The notes under the pieces were generated by a model. It ran no database searches and had not been told where the DNA came from. It saw only the letters and a list, made by a program, of their open reading frames with translations. A program made the translations under genes and the position numbers. Shown in pieces: positions 36,794 to 49,240 of a stretch of DNA of 64,000 bases; the stretch's first letter is position 1, and every line of letters starts with the position of its first letter. The DNA comes from Alitta virens (lineage: Eukaryota > Annelida > Polychaeta > Phyllodocida > Nereididae): the NCBI GenBank assembly GCA_932294295.1, contig OW028573.1, positions 67,867,829-67,931,828 on the forward strand, in the 5' to 3' direction.

Positions 36794-36958
36794 GCTCTGA
36801 GCCAATACATTTTCAGCTTTATCTCTGATGGGGTTTATCGAGCGATAGGGGTGAGACAAGGAGTTGCTATGCCACTTTATTATAGCAATGCATTTGTACA
36901 TCTTTGCCATGACATATTGTTCTGCTTTCCAGCCTCAGATAATTGTGTAAGTAATTGA
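36794..36958 (+). pseudogene. RT fragment with GVRQG motif, plus strand
   Basis: The open frame reads SDGVYRAIGVRQGVAMPLYY, with GVRQG at 36848-36862. In non-LTR RTs this position reads F-V-x-x-GVRQGCxLSPLLF. The Pro and following Leu/Tyr pair fit LSPLLF loosely, while Cys is replaced by Val. The frame ends at TGA 36956-36958 without a YADD. It lies on the opposite strand from the relic just upstream, so it is a separate insertion or chance. The motif is short; support is moderate to weak. Confidence 0.3.
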
Positions 36959-37369
36959 ACTTTGTTTTTATGAGAAGAAGAAATTTTGCATTATAGCCAT
37001 TGCCAGGTTCGGCTCCAAGAATTGCAGATGTCGTAGACAAAATACATTTTATCGTGAAAAGCTAATTAAGCTGCTTTAAAACCAACCCAAGATAAACCAG
37101 GAATGCTGGTCACGAATAAGATATGTTAGGAGCTCCATGAGGTCTTCAATGTTTAAACAATTCATCCTTCAGGCCTAGTTTCATATTTGATATTTAGGTG
37201 ATCTTTGTCCATTACAAGTTAAGTGGTGTAATATTCACCAAGAAAGGTGCCAGACAGATATTTGCACCGTGCTTCTAAAGAGCGTCATGGGCAATATGTC
37301 ATGTTAGTAGCAAGCTTAAGTCAATAGATGAGAGGTATGTCTTGGTTTGGGGGAGGTGTTCTTGCATTT
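36959..37369. other. Non-coding stretch
   Basis: AT-leaning sequence; nothing recognisable. Confidence 0.4.
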
Positions 37370-37670
37370 TTTATGTTTATGCGGCCATTGTGGCGGTCAT
37401 GTCGTTAGCGGGGCCGAAGGAATGATGTTTTACTCGCTGCCTGTTTAGCTGGGGTTCCCCTTGTCCATTGATTATTCATCAGACACACACAACTTACTGG
37501 TTGTAAACGAAATCGTCGCATCTTCTGTTGTAATGCTTGGTGCAGATAAGAAAAAGACATAGGAAAAAGAAAAAGGTTTTAATGGACAGGCAGCTGTGAG
37601 TTTGGCGGATAATTGATGTGGCTCTATTGTGCTGACTAAAGGCAATTAATGAACAAGGGGTAACGTTGCA
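37370..37670. promoter_or_regulatory. Candidate regulatory block
   Basis: About nine CpG between 37380 and 37520 (GCGGCC, GGCGGTC, GTCGTT, GCGGGGCCG) in a CpG-poor region, followed by homeodomain and GATA/FOX-like words (TTGATTATTCAT, GGCAATTAATGAAC). No open frame of note. Typical of a conserved enhancer, but unproved. Confidence 0.2.
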
Positions 37671-38783
37671 AACAGCCAGAATCTATAGCAGTTTCTTCCG
37701 TTCTATACAAAACGGCCTAATTCTGCAATATGTGATGTGAAAATGTCTTAAAATGCAAGGCCACGTTTTCTTATTAGTTTGCCCGACACATTGTACATTC
37801 CATCAAAGACAGTAATGTACTTCAAATACACACTAGTAAGCAAGCAGAGTTCTTTACTGCTTGTTTATTGAATATGAAGCAAGGTCACTCAAAATGATTA
37901 GCTGTTCACTGCAGACATAAAATTAATCTTGTATCTACAAGGACAATGCTCTAGGCTGACGTGGGGTGCATACCATATTGGCACTGTATGTACTACAACA
38001 TGTTTGTACTTGTAGTTCATTGGTAACATGGCGTAGATTGTGCTGCTGAGTAAGATGTAGAAGTTTAAATGCAATTCGGTGGGGATGTACTGTGCACAAT
38101 GTCAATAAAAAGTCACTGTGCTCTACGAGAAAGGCCCTTTGTGTAGCAGTTGTACGGTTTGACTGTAAAGAAAAACTAGACTCAAAGAGATTGCAACATG
38201 GATGAAAGAAGGGAGGGTGGAAGAGCAGAGCAGGCCAATGGTTGATGGAGCATTTGTGATGGGATGTCTTCCAGCCAGACAGCCTGGCCCTGCTGCTGCC
38301 AGTGTGCCATTGACCTGCCGTCTTTGACCAATAACTCACAGGGCACTGCTGTCCTGCATCCCCACTGGCTTTGCTGATGAGCCTGGGCTAGTATCAAGGG
38401 CCCTTGCATGTGCACTGCCCCATCTCTTGCTGCAGTGATATCTCCAATGACCCATATGTCAGTGAAGTGTCATTCGAGGTGCCATTTCTGCTCGCATCAA
38501 TGACATCAATCAAGTGTGTTTTTTGCTTGTTTACAGCACCGTGTGAGCAGTGCTTTAATATAATATGCCTTGTTTATATTTACCAATCAAGATTGAAAGA
38601 TGACTTGACTAAAACTGTGCTAGATAGGCCTACTTACTCTTATAGTCTTAAATATATAATAGATTATATGGCGTAATTAAGGGTTTGTATGTTGTCAATA
38701 GTATGTAACTTTAAAATCAATAAGTGTCTCTATCAATGGAAATATATCTGTCTCGTCTTGTCTTTACTGTTCTTTAGTATACT
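37671..38783. other. Non-coding stretch
   Basis: No supported gene. The 134-codon minus frame at 37935-38339 has no recognisable domain. Confidence 0.45.
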
Positions 38784-39093
38784 CGTGCTCCACCATACAC
38801 AGCAGCATTTGGGGACATACTAGCTCCTTTGGGGTATTTGTTACCAGGACAAATGCACAGGTTTCCCAAAGGACCTCTTGTTAGTATTTTTAATCAGGAT
38901 TGTAAAACAGCTCAGCGACAACACTCTAGAAGATACTACTCTTCACTATACCACTACACGGACAAGAAAAAATGACAAAAGCTTTATTGAACTACACCCA
39001 TGCTCTACCATACGGAGTATAGCATTTGGGGACACACTAGCTCATTGAGGTATTTGTAATCAGGACACATGCAGAGGTTTTCCCTTGGGATCC
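38784..39093 (+). repeat. Diverged direct repeat, about 92 bp, offset 216 bp
   Basis: Copies at about 38784-38875 and 39000-39093 share GTGCTC/ATGCTC, ACCATAC, AGCATTTGGGGACA, ACTAGCTC and GGTATTTGT, with roughly four of five bases matching. The intervening DNA does not repeat clearly. An old duplication or two copies of a short dispersed repeat. No coding potential. Confidence 0.65.
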
Positions 39094-42000
39094 ACGGTAT
39101 TCGCTACCTCTACTCTTGTTGATCCAAGGTCATGAGGTTGATCCTTTGATAAGCAACGTGTTCAGATAATAGGAAGGAGGCTGAGAGGTTAATCCTGGTC
39201 TTATGACTACAGAGGGCCAGATTAGCTGGCAGGGCAGTTTGTCATGAGGACCAGGCAGCAGGCATCGTGCTGGGTGACACATAGGGTGACTCAGTGACCT
39301 GGCAGACTCCTGGCCCTCTTCTCTGCCCTTCAAGAGTCTCCTCGCACCCCTCATCACCCCTATTGTCACAAATAGATTGGCCCGGCCCCACAACCAGTTT
39401 ACAGTACTTGACTCCCCATTTATGAAGTACTGTAATGATTTATTTTATTTTATTTCTATTAACGTGATACATTCTATTATAGGAGTAACGAATAATAATT
39501 AATACAATATAACTGCAGTGAAAGAAAAGCAACTGAGTGGTACAAATCAGTCAGAAATAAAGCAAAGACTGACGCTTAGTAAAACATTCATAGATATAAT
39601 TTGCTGTTGACTTAATATTAACACTGTTCATACATATTTAGTATGTGACCGTCCTTTTTGCAGTATATAGTACACATTGTGGTACAATGTCACGTAGAAT
39701 ATGTAAGTCGTAAGATGTACATATATATGCATGTGATAACATCTATTGTGACAGCCATCATAATACAGCGCACAGTACAGTACATATGCCTAAAATTGTA
39801 AACGCCCTGGCAGCTGATCACAGTTTTCAGACCAGGTTGCCAATTTCATTTGCCAAATGATATTCGATGTTATTTTCATTTTTGAATGGCCCTCGTCCAG
39901 ATTCTTAGACAGAACCTCAGGCAAGCATTATTTGGGATGAACTGTTTTATATAACCAATAATGGCAATGTAGATGTAACAGACACTGGGGTATCAGTGGG
40001 ATTTAGCCTGCAGACGATTTTGGAGCGATTCTATGGAGTTGAGCCAAGACCTGTCATGTGGATGGTAACCAGAGTCTCACTATAGTAAGGAGTTTCTAGG
40101 TTGGATGGAGGCCAGGCCTGTCACTCGGTGCGTTTCATTCCCTGTTGAGTTAAGCAGGGATCGAGGTCGGCCAGTGAATTGCAAGCGTGGTGCAATCATC
40201 ACGGCTAGTGGAATGCACCAGCCAGCCCAACCAGTCCAAGCAGCCTGTAAAGAGCAGTGACAAGTTGTGCCTACTGAGACAGAATCGATCAATGGACGAC
40301 ATGACAATTTATCTCCATGTCCTTGCCAAGTGACTTATTCATATTCTGAGAAATGCCCCCATCCCTTCTGTGCACTTCGGACCTCAAGGTTCTTGCTGGA
40401 GCCACTCATATATTCATATATCACAATCCAGGCCTTGTCTGATCTTCAGAAAGCCCTCCACGGCTCTCGGTGCAATTTTGGAAAAACAAGCAGTGAGCAG
40501 ACCTCATTGACTTGCAATAGGCACTGGAGGCAGGGCTCAAGTCATCCCTTCTACCAGCCTAGGCTTGGCTCAGCCACTCGATGCAATCAGCAAAATGAAC
40601 GCCAAAAGCAATAACACATCATGTTGAGAAGTTGACATGGCTGATACACAGGCTGCCTCTCCTTCAGACTCATTGCCCTCTCTTTCTACTATATACCATT
40701 TACACAGTTAAAGCATGTGGGAATTTGGGACATTCTAATGCAGTAAAAATATATTAGTGTTTTATGTATGCGTGAAAGTGGCATTGATGTTCTGACTGCA
40801 CGCCATTTTGAGCCCTAAAGCAGAACTGTATACATTTTGTGCTTGTTGAAAGTTGAAGTGGAAAGAGGTTAATGCGGCGGAAGACACTCGAATATGAAGT
40901 GCTTTATAAATGTGGTGACCTTTGCAGGAGCACATTTCCATCGGTAATGTGAACATTGAAGTGCTTTATAACAAGAATCGATGGTTGAATGAAGCCTTGG
41001 GGGGATCCTGGGCAACACCTTCGAGGCCAGCCAAACCGTTGGCTCAATTGCATTGTCATTGTTTGCAAACTAGACTGATGTAGGTGACAAGACAAAAGCA
41101 AAACAGAGTAGCACGGATGAGGCGAGAGTGTGTGTGGTCTTGGCGGTCACCAGTACTTCCTTATTGAGTTTGAAATGACCTCGTCAGTACTTCCGAGACC
41201 CTGGTCCCTCATCAGCCTTTATCGACGAGTGCTGCAGCAGCAAGAATGATGTCCCAGATGAGAGTGTTCTGCTGGATCCACAGATTGCCAACAATCAGGG
41301 CGGAATTTCTCAATTCACTTGTTTCCCATAGCTAACTAGCTTAGCAGTGTCTGTTTGGTGGGCACTCCCAACACACAAACATAATAGCCTTGGACGATTT
41401 TCTGTGAGTCTGATGGGCAAGCCAGCTGAGCCAGTCCTGACCATGGATAACGATGTCCACTCTCATTGATCCTTTGTGCACTCAACCACCAGGCCTGTCC
41501 CTCAAGACTCCCAACCCTGGACAACAGGCGGCCAATGGTCTTTAGGCTGACCTCTCCTCTGACCACTTGCGCTCGTTAGCCTTGTGTCACCCTGTCTGCA
41601 CGCCACTGACCACGAGTGGTCATCGTGGATTGGACATGTTTGCTGCATTACAGGCCTACATTTGAACAGCTGGGGGCCTGTGCTGGACAGCATGGTTACT
41701 GCACATGTCACATGTACTGGCAACTCTACTCCTTTAGCCAGTCATACATGACCATGCTCTGTTGCTTGCTGTGGCATACTTGCTGTATTACTGGATCACT
41801 TGGGCAGAATTGGTAAAGCATAGAAATATTTTGCCTGCAAGATATCGACGATACTTTTGTCCATAACTTCTGCAACAACTTATTGCGGCAAAAACAACTG
41901 CAGTGTTCTATATCAGACTGCAATTCTTTCCCACCCGCGGGAATGTACGCATAGCCCTAAGTTTATCTCCCACCATCTTTGAGCTTCGCTGCGGGAGGTT

Positions 42001-42354
42001 GCGTCTACTACGCCCGAGCAATGTGTCACTATTGCTTCTGGAAAGGTCACTCTAGCTTAGCGTGCAGGATACAGTCTAAGACACAGTGGTCTAGGTGCTG
42101 ATCGACGCCAAATGTTGTAACAATCTGTCGTGATTACCATGATAACATCACATCAATGCTTGTGGCTCGCATGCAACATAACCAACAGAGCAGACTATGA
42201 GGCGGACCACCCTCTCATTGATCAGCCATCGACGTTTAGAACCTATCGATTGTATTGTGACAGATTGAACATCGATTCATCGCTGACAAAATGCCTGTTA
42301 GTTGGATAATAGAGCGTTTTAAAATCTACCAAATACTGACTCTATTAGTGCCAT
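39094..42354. other. Non-coding stretch
   Basis: No supported gene. A minus frame at 41502-41723 contains GQRRGQPKDHW, reminiscent of the GRPK-x-x-W segment near the C-terminus of some non-LTR polyproteins, but this is too short to call. Confidence 0.4.
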
Positions 42355-42720
42355 AAGGGCCGGTTTCCCAAGAACTTTGGCTCGGGTGTAATTTTGTGTA
42401 TTTTTAGCTGTCTAATGAGGAGGCCTGCTTAGCTCTGCTTGCTCGTGCTCCCAGGGGACTGGGTAAATGACTCGGGATCATCAGGTCTAGGGTGAGGATG
42501 TCGTGGCAGACTGGGGCAAGGGCGAAGACGGCAGGTTTAAAAAAGCAACATGGCGTGGGCTGGGGTGTGGCTCAGGGGTGAATAGCCCTGACACTTCAAC
42601 TTATTGATCTCACTTCGGGAGCCCGTGTCTCCGCCATTTATCTTGTTACTTATCGATTAACCGAGCGAGCTAAGGTGGCAGGGCCGTGTCAAGCCGGTGC
42701 CCGCACGCTCCCATCTCTCA
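42355..42720. promoter_or_regulatory. CpG-retaining block, candidate regulatory element
   Basis: Nearly twenty CpG in about 360 bp, against few in the flanks. Contains GTAATTTTGTG, a GGGGTGTGGCT GC/KLF-type box, TCCGCCATTTATCTTG and TTATCGATTAACCGAGCGAG. Frames are short and broken, so it is not an obvious exon. Could be a CpG-rich promoter or a conserved enhancer. Confidence 0.3.
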
Positions 42721-44484
42721 TGAAATAGTCACAGCAATTTGGAGCAGCCCAAAACATGGCCATCTCCTTAAAGTGACACCTCCTGACATCTTCTCCCAAT
42801 CAGCCTTGATACTTTCCTCCTTCTCTGTCTGTTTGCCACACTTCATCAACTCCAAAACTCCTTCAACTCTCCTAACACAAGCTACCACAATTATCGCATG
42901 GTAGAATCTCTTGCTCTGTTTTTCTCATCTGTGTCTCTCATCTTCAGCAGCATTCCTCAGCAAACCCTTGCGCCGCATCGTTTCCTTCGTCTTATCTGTC
43001 TTTTATGCATTCATCAAACGACACAATACGCTTCTTCCAGTTGCATGCCTAGATTTCTCCTTGTTCTTTTTTATGTACCCAATAATGTTGGTTGAACGAA
43101 ATATTAGGCGCATGTGGATAATGTGCCACAGGCATCTTTAGCTTTCGAATACTTGGAGGTTGGCCAAGACATAGAGGGTATCGTATTTACTCGTGTACAA
43201 AATAATTGTAGGCCTACAGTCTAGACAGAAATTTTAGTTGACAGATATTCAGTTTCCCATTCGCAATAAATGCAAGATTGGTTGCTGCTGTAAATGTGAG
43301 GACACCACACCAGAGTTGAGCTGAGCTGAGCTTTGCTGTCCAATGCTTCATCGCATTGCATCAACACCAGCCAATAAAACGGAGCAGAATGTCCACCTCA
43401 AACTGCGCGCCTGAAACCTGTCAAACTGCCAAGTCGGGATCGCTCGCATTAATTGCTGCTTGTGATCAAATCATGCATACGAGTTTGGGCCTTACTTCCC
43501 CCTAATTCCTATCTAATGTGATTTTCTGCGGCTTAATGTGATTCCAACTTAAAATAAAAAGCTTGTCAAAGGCAAGCAGGGGGTATTGTGTGGATGGTTT
43601 GGTCTTTGGTTTGGTAATGACCAGGACTCTTAAGAAAGTCTGGCTTTAACATGCCTCGTATGAGCTTGTGCATCTCATAATTGTGGTTCAGTTCATTCGA
43701 ACGGTTATTAAGAAAGCCAAATTGACACCACCACACAAGATGTATCTATATTGCTAACACGAATACTAAACCCATGATACATTAAGAGAGCAAGATAAAT
43801 ATGTAGATATTGAATAAAAGATGCGGTGGCTTGCCTGACACAGGAGTATAAGGATGTGAGACCAGAGCTGCATTGCCTGCACAGTCGATGGTTGTGAGGT
43901 GCTGCAGCAGCAATAGTAATGAGATGGATGGCTGCGGCTGCAGAGATGGCTACCTGCCCATCAATCTCAGAGCTCGCCTCTACTCTCCTGGGCAAAGTTA
44001 ATTATCAGAGGAACCATGCTCATTACCCCCACAGTGGAGCGCACACCTTCCAAACGCCAGCCTCCCCTCGCCGCTTCACGCTTGTGTTGACACAGAAAAT
44101 AGCGGCTGAAAAGCCCCCTGCATTTTTCATGACCTGCAAAATGTGAATCATAAGAGACGTGCTGCAACCATTGCGCCCTGCAAGACGCCCTTACAGCTAT
44201 ACGTCAGACGTCAAGCGCTAGGCCGTTGCCATCTGCGTCCTCGGTGCCAGGGCTTGTGAACTGCTTGCCACGGCTTGGCCACTTTGACCTTTGCTCTTTT
44301 GACTTAGCCAGATCTGCAAATTGCCTCTTCACTCTGGGGTTGCTGATAATTGATGCTTCACCACTGTCATTCCATGGCGTGAGCATGAAATATTTATCCC
44401 GCACTTGATTATTTTGTCACACTCATGACGCTAGTGTTTGTCACACCGCTGTAGATTTATCACACTGCACATATGATGCTCATG
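42721..44484. other. Non-coding stretch
   Basis: No supported gene. Includes a minor GAGCT tandem near 43315-43330. Frames up to 95 codons are unrecognised. Confidence 0.45.
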
Positions 44485-44540
44485 CAACAACAGAAGCAGC
44501 AGCATCAGCAACAACAGAAACAGCAGCAGCAGCAGAAACA
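44485..44540 (+). repeat. CAA/CAG-rich tract
   Basis: An imperfect run of CAA and CAG with AAG and CAT interruptions. One frame (44473-44721) starts with Met and reads a Gln-rich peptide, then a hydrophobic Phe/Leu/Cys-rich tail that looks non-coding. Mixed CAA and CAG use is sometimes seen in real polyglutamine exons, but no domain, donor or acceptor supports one. Confidence 0.6.
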
Positions 44541-45028
44541 TGTAGAGGTGCAGCATCAGAAGCTTTTTTTCTTTTGCCTTTTCTGTTCTATTCAAATGCT
44601 ATACAAACAGACGTTGTCAAATGTATGTTGCATCCTTGCAGCTTCTCAGCGTGACATCAGCGCCATTATATTCGCCTGCCTTTGTCATATAGCGCTGCAG
44701 TCAACATGGAAGCCCTCTTAAGTTCCACAATGCTGCAGAGACGCCAGCCACGATCGTAGAATTTTCCAAGTGACAAGTCAAGGTTGAAATTGAGGCGCGT
44801 CACGGAGGCCAAGTCCTTACCTCTGATGATTAATCTTTACAAGTGCTTGTGTAATATTTTCCGAATCACACCTACTGTCATCGAGGCATTAGAGGAGGTG
44901 CAGGAGCAATTAAAATCTGTTTGTGCTTATAAACATCACGCAGGGAAAATAGATTTGGCTTGTAACTTCGCGCCAACATCTTTAGGAGCTGTCAAAGCCT
45001 GACCTTTAGGCTTGTTGGGTCGGGTTTT
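44541..45028. other. Non-coding stretch
   Basis: A 72-codon plus frame (44784-45002) ends just before the VDD scrap; its sequence (IEALEEVQEQLKS) is helix-like but unrecognised. Confidence 0.4.
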
Positions 45029-45130
45029 GTGAAAGGAGAACTCATTCTCACCCTAGTTGATGATATTGTTGTAATAGGCTTTCTCGTGTGCTTCAAAGCA
45101 TCTCCTTATGTTGACCTATGGAGGCTATGA
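45029..45130 (+). pseudogene. Possible RT motif C scrap (LVDDIVVIG)
   Basis: The frame reads ELILTLVDDIVVIG (45038-45079) and stops at 45128-45130. Ty1/Copia RTs carry LLLYVDDMIITG-like motif C, and other RTs carry ADDIVL. Here the Tyr before VDD is Leu. No other RT motif is visible within 200 bp, so this is a short match that could arise by chance. Confidence 0.2.
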
Positions 45131-45273
45131 CAGCTGTAACACCTGAGTGGACACCACTTAGCTAATGACCACTATCTTTCATACATTCAGCATTCAGGCA
45201 ACAGAGCAATATTGGAATTGACCTCTGGCTATCGAGAGATGACTGACCACAACACAATGCGAGCAGTAGCAGA

Positions 45274-45286
45274 GGGGGGGGGGGGG
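45274..45286 (+). repeat. G13 homopolymer
   Basis: Uninterrupted run of 13 G on the plus strand, about 120 bp upstream of a cluster of further G runs. Length may be affected by assembly or sequencing error. Confidence 0.85.
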
Positions 45287-45405
45287 CGGTCAAGTCCCTT
45301 GTGAAGGATTAAAGTCGGTTTGGCGTTGCATGCATGTCAAGGAATGAGGGGAGCAGGGCTGGAGAATGGCATGCTACAAGAGTCTCCAATCCAGACATCT
45401 AGCCT

Positions 45406-45454
45406 GGGGGGGGGGGGCTTGGTTAGGGGGGGGGGGAAGCAGGGGGTAGGGGGG
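45406..45454 (+). repeat. Clustered G runs, G-quadruplex-capable
   Basis: G12 (45406-45417), G11 (45426-45436), G5 (45442-45446) and G6 (45449-45454) lie within 49 bp with loops of 8, 5 and 2 nt, meeting the usual four-tract quadruplex rule. All runs are on the plus strand. The minus-strand frame through this region reads Pro-rich sequence as a by-product. Confidence 0.8.
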
Positions 45455-48400
45455 CTAATCATAGATGCGACTGTTATTCTCCTTGCAGCTCTTTCTGTAC
45501 TTCCCCTTGCGTGCTCACCCCCTCCTGCCACCCAACTCTTCTGATCTTTCATTGCTCGCTGTTTTTCCAAGTTTTCGGGTCGACTAACTTCATGGAAATT
45601 CAAGTACCTTTCAAGGAGGCTTCCCCTAACGACTGCTGCTTTTATATTTGCTCGTTTTGTGCGTCGCCTGGTCTGTAAAAATTCTATATATGGGCGGTTT
45701 AGCTTTGGTGCGAGTGCAGACTTAGGCAATATTGCTTTGCACTGATTGAAATACGGCTTCATTAGTGTCCTCATCTGAGGCGGGGCAGGCCATAACTGGT
45801 GGGCCCCTGATTGCTGACCCTCGCCTCCTGCTCAGAGCAACTTTGATGTCGGACTTGGCTCCGATGCTCTCCCTTGCTGATCGATATGCACAAATGCCGC
45901 CACGCGAACGTTTTTTTCCTCCAAATGCTGCTGCAACTTCTGACGTTATCTGTGAAATTTCCTGGAACTTTGCCTAAATTATATCACCAAAAGGACCGGG
46001 GATCATCACTTCCCATTCGTTATCATACACAGCATGAAATTGGTGCATTTCCACCTCTGTTTCATAGAGAGCATACCCCCTGTAGCATCTCTTTTTTGTC
46101 ACAGGTATACGTGCCACTTCTGTCACATTATATGTAATGAGTAAGCAACTCATATTACGCACCTGGAGTCTTTGCAATCAGCTATGGGATCGCGTTTCAA
46201 TTCTCAACTAGGCACACGTGGATGCTGCTTGATGGACCTTTTTTAAATTATCCGCCTCATATCTGCATACGCACAAAACAGTAAAAGGATATATCTATCG
46301 ATGCAAGTTCTTGGCTACTATATAATCACAAATAAATACAAATAGCTTGACAGGAACCTTGCCAAGTATACTTTTCAAAAGATGAATTATGACAGAGGTA
46401 GGATGAGTTGGTATGCTGTCTCACTGTCACTGTTCATGAATTCATCGGCCAATGCATTTATACGACACTCCTGCTTCATTTGTTAAGTGAGACTTCTCTG
46501 TTCTCTTGTCAAGAATAATTTCTCCTCTTTTTACCATTACCAATTCACGCATCCGGGTTAATGATAAAGTAACTCGGCCTATGATATTCTCTTGGCTTAA
46601 TAATGAAAGAGAAAAATTCGGCCTCATTTAGAACTACGTATTGCGTTTCTAGCTATGTTAATAAATAAAGGCTTCTGATTTCCTAATTGACATGTGCATC
46701 GAAAACGGCAGAAATATGATCTGAAACTAACACCATGCAGAATCATTAAAGTTTCCTCAAGCATGCCAGCTTGTGGATAAAAAGACAGTATACTGACTTT
46801 CTTTCATAAATTAGTATACTGATAGCTAAGACTTCTTCTAGCATCAGATCTCACTAATGTGACAAAATACATGCGCTGATGACATTTGCTATGCACATCT
46901 CCTAAAAGCCTGACCCATTTTTCCTAAATAATAGTGTTGGGCGGATGATAAAGCATCGGTGAAATGCAAGCACAGGAAGGAGGATTGGCTGACAAAGAGC
47001 TTGGCTGGCTGTTTGTGACATATGGCTGCCGCAGTGGGAGTTGTCTCAGCCAGCTCAGCCAGCTAAACACACCATGCAGCAGCCAACAATGCAGCAACTC
47101 GAGTGGCTGAATAAGCAGCATGGCTTGGAGGAGCTGCATGCCCTGTTTGGTGTGTTCAGTGTGTTCCAATGCGTTCCAGTGGTAGTCCTTTGGTGTGCCA
47201 CTGTTGGACCACCAGCCTGCTAGTCACTCAGTCCTTTTATTGTTCCACAGTCTCAGTATGAAAGTGGCCTTTTTTTGTTGGGCCACAAGTCCAATCACTG
47301 GGCACGTATTGCTTTTGGCTATTGAGAGTCTTTGTTGTGTGGCCAGCTCAAATATTGCGACATAAATACCACTGGTCACTTTGAAGCAAAGCCAGCAATG
47401 CACAACTTATCAAACGATTTCTTTCAATCTCTTATATTTTCTTTAATGTGATCATTTGTTCTGGACGGATTCCATACAGAATTGAGCAGATCCTTTGGTC
47501 TTTATCTTGTGCAGATCTTACATATTCATATCAAAAATATAATCTCATCCATATTCATTGTTTATCATGACTTTTTACACATGTATGAGTCTACATTTAC
47601 ATGGTATGTGTCCAAGGTCATGGTTATGACCGAAACGTCTATATTCCATACATTGTTTCTGGTGCACAGACATTAGCGTATACCATGTACAACCTGTGCC
47701 TGTATACTCATTTGATGCTGTTGTTTTTGTAATTTTTTGTGTCAGTGGTGGCTGATGTTGTCAGGTAAAAACACCAAGGTAGAAATAAAAGCAAAGAAGA
47801 GGTTGGTTGTTTGATTCAAGTCTTGTAATTATGTTAATTGAAGGATGCTGAGGACGCCATCAAGCATGTAGAAAGACGTTAATCAATGAAGGTGTTTGAA
47901 GTTGTGCCCGCACAGGTAGGTGTAATGGGACCCAGCTCATCACACACATCTGTTAGGCAGCTCCATTAAACATCTCTCCCTCTCTCTAGTTATATCTCAC
48001 AAACACGCCATCACTGGTCCACCATCATAAGCCAGATTACAAACTATAGCAGAGAGCACTTCATTGATTCTGGCTCCTAACCAATCCTTGAGATTGGCAA
48101 GATACGGCCCCCTCCACACAGCTCTGGTCAAGTGCTCAAGCTAATCCTGCATCACTTAAACTCTTGAATGACAATGCTAATGGAAAGCACACAGTGAAAA
48201 CAACACGGCAACAACATTGCAACATTAACCTTTTCCACAAGATGATTACGAGTTCTGTGTGGGATAAAAACAACTGTCTACAACCTACTTTTTTCTGGTT
48301 TTTCTTTATTTTTCTTGAGTCGCGAGAAATGGCTGCAAGTTCAGCATCAACCGTATCATGTATTCGAGAAGCACCGTAAAAACATTCCTGGAAATGCCAG

Positions 48401-49240
48401 TCTGAAAGAGCGTTTGGAATGCTAAAGTTCACAGAAAGTAAGGTGAAGCGGGTTATGGGTAACAGGTTTGGTTGAGCCTTCTTCAAAGGTCAGGTGAGGA
48501 TTGGTCAGGGAAGATAAACAGAGGGAGGACCAGACACTCGAATAGGATGAAAACTGTGTGGCATTAGCACTACATAGTGGTGGTAGTAGACACCATACAC
48601 AAGTTACAAGGGTTATATTTGCTGTAGTTTGAGTTACCCTGAGAGGGTGGTTGAGATTACAGAGGCAAGGCCCAAAGACAAGGGTGCTTCTTGTTCAGAT
48701 GTTGTGATTTCCTGAAACTAAGAGAGTTTTGTGTTTCCTAACAAACCTAAGATGGTTTGCTTCACTCTAAGCAATCGAGTGACTAGCTAAACAAAACCAA
48801 CAAGAAGCAAAACAAGGTGGTCTATGCCAGGAGCATCATTCTAGTGTTACATGTAAACAAATATATTTAGTTTTCACTCTAGTGCATGCAGCATCACATT
48901 TAGAACATATACTATACAACCAGAATGCAGGAATACTAATCGGTGTTAAGGAACTATTTTCATCTATACTCGAATATGTTTACCTTGGCTGCTCCATATT
49001 TCTTCACCACACTTTGTGATTACGTTTAAACATGTTCAACTGAGTTGGAGTGAAGATAAACACAAAAGGCAATTATACTGAGTAATGAAAGAGAAACATT
49101 CCGTCTTCAAGCAGCTCAGCATTAGTTGCAGAAAAACAAGGCCCAAGGCCAAGGTCAAACTAGAAAAATGACTTCGGTTGGAAAAGACAATGACGAATTT
49201 AGGTGTTGTCTGGTCGGACAACCTAATATTGCTTCGGTCT
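45455..49240. other. Non-coding stretch
   Basis: No supported gene. Two minus frames, 45974-46177 and 48136-48486, read fairly exon-like mixed peptides (for example HQFHAVYDNEWEVMIPGPF in the first) but match nothing I recognise and lack clear splice sites. CAGCCAGCT words repeat near 47045-47065. Confidence 0.4.

Noticed and set aside
44473..44721. Gln-rich start as an exon of a FoxP- or Mediator-like protein
   Set aside because: The tract is a simple CAA/CAG repeat, the rest of the frame is Phe/Cys-rich and unlike those proteins, and no splice sites support it.
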